Source: DTU018 sp964618175
Lineage (GTDB): Bacteria > Bacillota > Syntrophomonadia > Syntrophomonadales > Syntrophomonadaceae
Length of the DNA stretch: 10,177 nucleotides
Direction: 5' to 3'
Assembly: GCA_964618175.1 (NCBI GenBank)
Contig: CAZTZX010000070.1
Location: forward strand, 1 to 10,177
How positions within the stretch are numbered: the first letter of the stretch is position 1; each line of letters begins with the position of its first letter. The notes beneath the pieces are model-generated. The model ran no database searches. It was not told the origin of the DNA and worked only from the letters and a program-made list of their open reading frames with translations. Positions 6,173 through 10,177 of this stretch are shown one piece after another. The position numbers and the translations under genes were made by a program.

Positions 6173-7536
6173 TTATAGGCCTGGTAGGCCATATAAATAT
6201 CGGCTTTGCTGGATACTTCAAAGGGTGAATGCATGCCCAGAATAGCCGGGCCGCAATCCACCACTTCCATCCCATAGCGGGCCACATATTGTGCTACAGT
6301 ACCGCCGCCACCGGCATCAACTTTGCCCAACTCCCCAACCTGCCAGACGACCCGATTTTCGTCAAAGAGCCGCCGTATCTGACTGACGAATTCTGGGTTG
6401 GCATCATTGGAATCATATTTGCCTCTTGATCCGGTATATTTGGTAAGAACAATACCTCGTCCCAGATAACTGTTATTCATCTTTTCAAAAACATCAGGAT
6501 AGTTGGGATCTACTGCCCCATTGACATCGGCCGACAGACAGTAGGAATCAGCCAAGGCTTTTCGTACCGCATAATAATCACCGCAGCCTGCTTTTTGCAT
6601 CAACTCTGCTACTAACAGCTCTACTATCAGGGACTGCAGGCCGGTATTTCCACTGCTGCCGATTTCCTCTTTGTCAGCAAACAGACACACCGCTGTACGC
6701 TGCGGAACCGAAGTATCCAATATAGCCCGCAGGGAAGTATAGGCGCATATCCGGTCATCTTGGCCAAAGCCCCCTACCATGCTGCGATCCAGACCCACAT
6801 GGCGTGCTTTGAAAGCGGGTACAAACTGCAGTTCTGCGGAAGTAAAGTCGTCTTCCTCGATAGAATAACGCTGTTCCAATAGTTTCATTACCGCACTCTT
6901 GACTGGGTCTTTGGCGCCATCGGCTTCGGGACGACTGCCAATCAGAGCATTGAGGCTTTCCCCTTTAATTGCATCCACCATTTTCTGTTCCATCTGTTCT
7001 TTGGCCAGATGCGGTAGCAGGTCGGCAATGGTGAATACCAGTTCGTTTTCATCCTCGCCCAGCTGAACTTGTACCTGGCGGCCATCCTTTTTCACGATAA
7101 CACCATGCAGGGCTAGCGGTATAGCCAACCACTGATATTTTTTGATTCCTCCGTAATAGTGAGTTTTCAGCAGACTAAATCCTTCGGCTTCATACAGGGG
7201 CCGGGGTTTCAAATCAAGCCGGGGCGTGTCGATATGAGATGCCACCAGGTTTATCCCTTGCCGCAAATCCTGATGGCCAATGATAACCAGTGCACAAATT
7301 TTGCCCTTGGCTTCCATATACAGTTTATCACCGGGTTTAATAGCACCGGCCTGATCCAGGGGAGTAAATCCGTTATCCTGGGACAGACGGCGTATATAAT
7401 CTACTGCCTCGCGCTCGGTTTTCGCTTGGTTAAGAAAATCGATATAACTATCGGCAAAAAGGTAAGCTGCTTGGGCCTCCTCTTCATTCATTTTAATCCA
7501 GGCACTTCTTTTCAGTTCTTCTCCGATTTCGCTCAC
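6173..7536 (-). CDS. M18 family zinc aminopeptidase (C-terminus lost in gap)
   Basis: A cytosolic metallo-aminopeptidase that releases N-terminal residues from peptides. The visible 454 residues carry the M18 two-zinc set: His101 in ASHIDTPRLDLKP, Asp260/261 in GGFGQDDRICAY, the DKEEIGSSGNTG block (Glu290/291), Asp337 in SADVNGA, and His436 in GMHSPFEVSSKADIY. Family members end soon after that last motif, so probably only some 5-15 residues are missing. I place the start at GTG 7536, which follows AAGGAGG (7550-7544) by 7 nt; an upstream TTG at 7557 precedes the Shine-Dalgarno site and cannot use it. The gene follows the cvpA-like gene closely and is probably co-transcribed with it. Confidence 0.95.
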
Positions 7537-7558
7537 AGTTGGGCCTCCTTTAATCAAT

Positions 7559-7816
7559 TTATTCTAGTTTCTCTGACCNNNNNNNNNNNNNNNNNNNNNN
7601 NNNNNNNNNNNNNNNNNNNNNNNNNNNNNNNNNNNNNNNNNNNNNNNNNNNNNNNNNNNNNNNNNNNNNNNNNNNNNNAAATAGAAGAGCAATAACAAAC
7701 GCGGTAATGGTGCCAAACAGACCGCCAAAAGCTTTAACAAATCCTAGACGCAGTCCAGTCAGGCCGCTTAGTGCCAGCAGTACTAGTATGATAAGATCAA
7801 CCAGGTTGGCCTGCAC
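7559..7816 (-). CDS. CvpA family membrane protein (interrupted by assembly gap)
   Basis: The visible N-terminal 46 residues (NLVDLIILVLLALSGLTGLRLGF and on) form a hydrophobic segment, a short basic turn, then a second hydrophobic segment (FGGLFGTITAFVIALLF). This is the typical start of CvpA-family membrane proteins, whose founding member affects colicin V production; the cellular role in Firmicutes is not established. The start is GTG 7816 with GAAGGTGA about 5 nt upstream. The middle lies in a 100-N gap. Family proteins are about 160 residues or more, so the real gap is probably longer than drawn, and the tail read as SEKLE with TAA at 7561-7559 is in frame only if the gap length is right. 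Confidence 0.72.
   Translation of the reverse strand: MQANLVDLIILVLLALSGLTGLRLGFVKAFGGLFGTITAFVIALLFXXXXXXXXXXXXXXXXXXXXXXXXXXXXXXXXXXSEKLE
7579..7678. other. Assembly gap (100 N)
   Basis: A second run of exactly 100 N inside the cvpA-like gene. True length unknown; the reading frame across it cannot be trusted. Confidence 0.97.
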
Positions 7817-7845
7817 CGAATCACCTTCCCACTAATATCATCCAT

Positions 7846-7854
7846 ATTATAGCA
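7846..7854 (-). promoter_or_regulatory. Extended -10 promoter element for cvpA-aminopeptidase
   Basis: On the minus strand, TGC-TATAAT (7854-7846) is an exact extended -10, 29 nt upstream of the GTG at 7816. No good -35 is seen at 16-18 nt. A small CCGC-TAG-GCGG inverted repeat (7857-7867) occupies the spacer and could be an operator. Confidence 0.6.
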
Positions 7855-7903
7855 TACCGCTAGGCGGCTAATCTTTAGTGATAATTATAGTACAATATAT
7901 ACG

Positions 7904-7932
7904 GAGGGAGCAGCACCATGGTCTGCTCCCTC
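7904..7932 (+). promoter_or_regulatory. Strong hairpin in upstream leader of the VTT gene
   Basis: A perfect 10-bp stem (7904-7913 with 7923-7932) whose 9-nt loop can add an ACC/GGT pairing. No T tract follows on either strand, so it is unlikely to be a terminator. It starts about 8 nt after a TACAAT box, so it could be the very 5' end of a transcript. Confidence 0.5.
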
Positions 7933-8020
7933 ACAACCCCCGGAAATTACATTAGGTTTACTCATATTGTAAACCCTGAATATAGAAAAAGATAGCGTAC
8001 CCAAAAAAGCAGGCCGCCTA

Positions 8021-8050
8021 TTGATTCTTGCCCTGCTCAATAATTAATAT
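8021..8050 (+). promoter_or_regulatory. Candidate sigma-A promoter of the VTT gene
   Basis: TTGATT (8021-8026) and TAATAT (8045-8050) with an 18-nt spacer, about 77 nt upstream of the GTG at 8127. Confidence 0.45.
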
Positions 8051-8126
8051 ATTCAATAGACTTACGCTCACCCCGGTATTGTATATCAATCTCACTCATA
8101 GTAAATTATAAATGAGGTGTAGATCG

Positions 8127-8720
8127 GTGGAATTTGCTGAACTGAGCAGTATAGACACAGTTATTGCCTATGTGCGTACCTTTGGTGTTATGGCACCAAT
8201 GGTAGCCTTTGGCCTTTTTGTGGTGCAAGCAGCCTTGCCCGTTTTTCCGTATATAATTCTGGCTGCCGCCGGCGGACTTCTATTTGGTTTTAAGATGGGC
8301 TTTTTAATATCTTGGTCAGGGGCTCTGGCGGGAGCGACTGTTGCCTATTGGGTTTTCCGGCTATTAGGAGCTGAATGGGCCGAGCGTAAGCTTAAGATGC
8401 GTTTCGGGTATGATGTTACCCGCACTAATGGCCATTTGGCCTTCTGGGGAATCGTAGTGGCACGCATAGTTCCCGTGATCCCCACTCCCATTATAAATGC
8501 CGTTGCTGCCATCGGCGGGGTATCCTTCTGGAATTTCTTCTTTTCCTCCGCCATTGGCAAGATCCCTTCCGCTGTGCTATATACCGGATTAGGCCTGGCT
8601 CTTTTTAAGACCCAAGACATAAAGGTGACCCTGCTTATTATAGCGGTTATTATTGCCCTGGCGGTGGGAGGACGCTATCTTGCCAAAGACCGCATCTTTA
8701 AGATTCCTAGCGGAGATTAA
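8127..8720 (+). CDS. TVP38/TMEM64 (VTT domain) membrane protein
   Basis: A 197-residue polytopic membrane protein of the VTT/SNARE-associated family, related to DedA proteins. Hydrophobic segments are at roughly residues 10-40, 41-60, 61-80, 107-125, 130-165 and 170-190. Family hallmarks are the LPVFPYIILAAAGGLLFGF block near 33-51, the GAEWAERKL stretch after the third helix, and VARIVPVIPTPIINAVAAIGGVSFW in the second half, where a re-entrant loop with Pro and Gly is typical. Relatives act in membrane lipid scrambling or flipping; the substrate here is unknown. I prefer GTG 8127 as the start since GAGGTG sits 7 nt upstream; that site begins 2 nt after the A of an in-frame ATG at 8112, which therefore has no ribosome binding site. 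Confidence 0.9.
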   Translation: MEFAELSSIDTVIAYVRTFGVMAPMVAFGLFVVQAALPVFPYIILAAAGGLLFGFKMGFLISWSGALAGATVAYWVFRLLGAEWAERKLKMRFGYDVTRTNGHLAFWGIVVARIVPVIPTPIINAVAAIGGVSFWNFFFSSAIGKIPSAVLYTGLGLALFKTQDIKVTLLIIAVIIALAVGGRYLAKDRIFKIPSGD

Positions 8721-8732
8721 TCATTTTGTAGA

Positions 8733-8748
8733 TATTTCCCGGGAAATA
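8733..8748. repeat. Perfect 16-bp palindrome
   Basis: TATTTCCCGGGAAATA, perfectly self-complementary, 13 nt after the VTT stop codon. It is not followed by a T tract. It could be a dimeric regulator site or part of the 3' UTR. Confidence 0.6.
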
Positions 8749-8784
8749 ATGAAAGAAAGATTAATTTGTTAAAACTAAGCTTAG

Positions 8785-8809
8785 GGATGTTCGGCGGACA
8801 TCCTTTTTT
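8785..8809 (+). terminator. Intrinsic terminator of the VTT gene
   Basis: GGATGT/ACATCC (8785-8790 with 8798-8803), extended by T-G and C-G pairs to about 8 bp around a GGC loop, followed by six T (8804-8809). Confidence 0.88.
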
Positions 8810-8854
8810 CGACTTATATGAGGATTTTACATCATTCTATAAATCCTTCAATAT

Positions 8855-8924
8855 TGTCACTCTGAGTGATAGCGAAGAGTCTTGCAAATGCCGCCGCTCA
8901 CCTTCGCTACCGCTCAGGATCACA
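8855..8924. repeat. Dispersed-type imperfect inverted repeat (REP/MITE-like)
   Basis: The left arm TGTCACTCTGAGTGATAGCG, continuing AAGAGTCT, and the right arm ending CGCTCAGGATCACA are imperfect reverse complements over about 23-26 bp (TGT..CTCTGAG..TAGCGAAG against TGTGATCCTGAGCGGTAGCGAAG). The motif closely resembles the widespread short palindromic repeat of the form GTCATTCTGAGCGAAGCGAAG found between genes in many bacterial genomes. ATTTTTA follows on the plus strand, so it may also act as a terminator. Confidence 0.75.
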
Positions 8925-8998
8925 TTTTTAAAGTTACAATCATAATTCAAGAAAAGCCAATTATGCAACACTCTCATGTAGGATCTCTAAATGGTACC

Positions 8999-9028
8999 CT
9001 AGGGGCAACTGGTAATATTTGTCCCTAG
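8999..9028. promoter_or_regulatory. Inverted repeat upstream of the CAP gene
   Basis: CTAGGGGCAA (8999-9008) and TTGTCCCTAG (9019-9028) form a 10-bp stem with one G-T pair around a 10-nt centre, 46 nt before the CAP start. It has no T tract. It could be an operator or an mRNA leader hairpin. Confidence 0.5.
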
Positions 9029-9074
9029 TTAAAATGGATAAATCTAGCTAGGATAGGAGCAAGGAGGTAGATTA

Positions 9075-9875
9075 ATGAAAAAGTTACTGAAAATTGTCCT
9101 TGTAGTCGCACTTATCTGCTCCCCGTTACATAGCTTTGTCAGCATGGATACAGCTGAGGCTGCAACTATTTCGATCAGGCCATATGTCTCGCTGTCAGGC
9201 AGCAGTGATGGAGAATTGCTCCCCGATTATCTGGTCAGCAAAATAGTCAATGGGAAAACCTATTATCCCAGCAAATCTCCTGAAGTACGCGTCTATCGTA
9301 TTTCCAAACCCGATTACAACGGCTACCAACCTAAACCAGTACCAAGTCCGGCCCCGGTGCCAGTGCCAAACCCCACACCGGAGAAACCTGCGCCGAATCC
9401 ACAGCCCAAACCAGAGACTCCGGCCCCGCTACCTAGTCCAAAACCGACTCCGGTTCCTGAACCTGAGCCGATACCGGTTCCAGCACCTGCCAAAGACTTC
9501 TCAGCTATGCAGACCGAAATGTTGGGATATATCAACACAGCTCGGGCCGACAACAACTTGGCTCCACTAACTCTGGACACCGCTCTGTGTAATGGAGCCT
9601 ATCTGAAATCAAAAGATATGGCGGAAAATAATTATTTTAGCCACACTTCCCCCACCTATGGAAGTCCCTTTGCCATGATGAAAAGCCTGGGCGTCACCTA
9701 CCGGGCCGCCGCCGAAAATATTGCCAAAAACACTAGTGTTAAAGGGGCCCATAATGCTTTCATGAATTCCACCGGCCACCGTCAAAACATTCTGGGAAGC
9801 GGCTATCATAAGGTGGGCCTGGGTTTCTATCAGGAAGGAAATTATCTATATGTAACCCAGTGGTTTACCAATTAG
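9075..9875 (+). CDS. Secreted CAP-domain (SCP/PR1-like, YkwD-type) protein
   Basis: A 266-residue exported protein. A signal peptide (MKKLLK, hydrophobic core about 7-20) probably ends near AEA at 28-30. A unique region (about 31-85) follows, then a proline-rich linker of some 55 residues made of PxP repeats (about 86-140), likely spanning or sitting in the cell wall. The CAP domain (about 144-266) shows LGYINTARADNNLAPL, the FSHTSP motif (His190), AENIA (Glu214) and HNAFMNSTGHRQNIL (His226, His235), then a GLGFY...YVTQWF ending. These match bacterial YkwD-type CAP proteins, including spore- and surface-associated ones; the molecular activity is not established. No sortase motif or membrane anchor is seen. 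The ATG at 9075 follows AAGGAGG (9061-9067) by 7 nt. Confidence 0.95.
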   Translation: MKKLLKIVLVVALICSPLHSFVSMDTAEAATISIRPYVSLSGSSDGELLPDYLVSKIVNGKTYYPSKSPEVRVYRISKPDYNGYQPKPVPSPAPVPVPNPTPEKPAPNPQPKPETPAPLPSPKPTPVPEPEPIPVPAPAKDFSAMQTEMLGYINTARADNNLAPLTLDTALCNGAYLKSKDMAENNYFSHTSPTYGSPFAMMKSLGVTYRAAAENIAKNTSVKGAHNAFMNSTGHRQNILGSGYHKVGLGFYQEGNYLYVTQWFTN

Positions 9876-9890
9876 TTATCTCCCTTAGTC

Positions 9891-9935
9891 GAAAAAAGAA
9901 GCGCCTTTGAGCTATTAGGCTCAAAGGCGCTTCTT
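9891..9935 (-). terminator. Intrinsic terminator of the minus-strand RNA (and probably of the CAP gene)
   Basis: A perfect 17-bp stem (AAGAAGCGCCTTTGAGC with its complement, 9896-9912 and 9919-9935) around TATTAG. On the minus strand it runs into a six-T tract (9897-9892), partly shared with the stem. On the plus strand it ends CTTCTTATC, a weaker tail, so it may be bidirectional and also end the CAP transcript. Confidence 0.9.
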
Positions 9936-10121
9936 ATCCCGCGCAGTCGTTCATGGTCTCTTTTGAAACCAACGTTCTCATAAGGTGGGTGTGTCCGGCT
10001 AATGGCTTCTGCTTACCTGCCCTTATGTCAGGCTTGGCATCCCTCAATTAGACCAAGACTCCCTGGTTTCAACTGTGGTTAAAAATACAACCGTTCCGCG
10101 ATCCTTGCAGGCTTTGTTCTT
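9892..10121 (-). ncRNA. Candidate free-standing structured ncRNA of unknown family
   Basis: A minus-strand unit of about 230 nt with its own promoter and terminator and no gene between them. Pairings seen are mutually compatible: a closing stem CCUGC/GCGGG (10111-10107 with 9942-9938), a small hairpin GGUU/AACC (10092-10077), and an 8-bp stem UUGAAACC/GGUUUCAA (10072-10065 with 9970-9963). The last encloses CUUGG/CCAAG (10057-10033) and CAUAAGG/CCUUAUG (10027-10021 with 9985-9979) as a three-way junction. An alternative hairpin GGUUUC-AAAA-GAGACC (9970-9955) competes with the long-range stem. Size and layout recall 6S RNA, but I cannot match conserved 6S positions. It lacks SRP RNA, tmRNA and RNase P signatures. 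A plus-strand leader for a gene beyond the window is the main alternative. Confidence 0.55.
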
Positions 10122-10127
10122 ATGTGT

Positions 10128-10157
10128 AGTATAACAGGGCTCTGCTCGTCCCGACAA
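10128..10157 (-). promoter_or_regulatory. Sigma-A promoter with extended -10 for the candidate ncRNA
   Basis: Minus strand: TTGTCG (10157-10152), 18-nt spacer, TATACT (10133-10128) preceded by TGT, giving an extended -10. Predicted start near 10121. Confidence 0.75.
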
Positions 10158-10177
10158 GAGGAATTATGCGGAAGCTC

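Larger units (their letters stand above)
7855..8126 (+). other. Divergent intergenic region and 5' region of the VTT gene
   Basis: It holds, in order: a TACAAT box (7891-7896, no good -35); a 10-bp hairpin GAGGGAGCAG/CTGCTCCCTC (7904-7932) with ACCATGGT in its loop; an inverted repeat AGCAGG/CCTGCT (8008-8037); a CTATTGA/TCAATAG pair (8018-8059); and a promoter-like TTGATT-N18-TAATAT (8021-8050). None of these matches a riboswitch class I recognise. Confidence 0.55.
8810..9060. other. Intergenic spacer between VTT and CAP genes
   Basis: No coding frame with a plausible ribosome binding site is seen. It holds the imperfect inverted repeat at 8855-8924 and a second inverted repeat at 8999-9028; otherwise it is AT-rich. 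I could not find a convincing sigma-A promoter for the CAP gene. Confidence 0.6.

Noticed and set aside
7159..7695. 178-residue plus-strand open frame through a gap
   Set aside because: Antisense of the M18 aminopeptidase and joined across undefined bases.
9323..9580. Gly-rich 85-residue minus-strand frame
   Set aside because: It is the reverse complement of the proline-rich linker of the CAP protein, which gives Gly repeats as an artefact.
9954..10052. Short plus-strand ATG frame of 32 codons in the right-end region
   Set aside because: No Shine-Dalgarno site, no recognisable peptide, and the region is better explained by minus-strand RNA structure.
1..10177. CRISPR array, prophage, transposase or toxin-antitoxin pair
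   Set aside because: No regularly spaced direct repeats and no such coding sequences were seen on either strand.

Overview
The window reads as a draft-assembly piece of a Gram-positive, endospore-forming anaerobe of the Clostridia. The grounds are the clostridial order of the S6 / SSB / S18 / L9 cluster, a Lon-like protease of the sporulation-associated LonC type next to rplI, strong AGGAGG ribosome binding sites with many GTG and TTG starts, and a selenophosphate synthetase that itself contains selenocysteine. A syntrophic Syntrophomonas-like lineage would fit, but this is an inference. Two runs of exactly 100 N (6073-6172 and 7579-7678) look like scaffold gaps of unknown true length.

Minus strand, right to left, 7816 down to 1. 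A cvpA-family gene (interrupted by a gap) is followed by an M18 aminopeptidase (its last codons lost in the other gap). Then come selD, a DUF951 zinc-binding-like protein and a small hypothetical protein. A clear sigma-A promoter and a structured leader precede rpsF, ssb and rpsR. A GC-rich hairpin follows rpsR. Next are a MazG-like protein, a DUF2232 membrane protein, rplI and lonC, which runs off the left edge before its protease domain. Neighbours are a few bases apart and their ribosome binding sites often overlap the preceding stop codon, so this is an operon or set of overlapping operons for translation, ssDNA binding and proteolysis.

Plus strand, 8127 to 9875. A TVP38/TMEM64 (VTT) membrane protein with a long structured 5' region ends at a clear intrinsic terminator. 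It is followed by a spacer with a 16-bp palindrome and a dispersed-type imperfect inverted repeat, then a secreted CAP-domain (YkwD-like) protein with a proline-rich linker.

Right end, 9890-10160. The minus strand has a good extended -10 promoter, about 190 nt with a consistent nested fold, and a 17-bp hairpin followed by six T. This looks like a free-standing structured non-coding RNA of unrecognised family, convergent with the CAP gene.

The two most interesting items are selD, whose real start lies upstream of an in-frame TGA that must be read as selenocysteine (simple ORF calling truncates it), and the candidate ncRNA at the right end.
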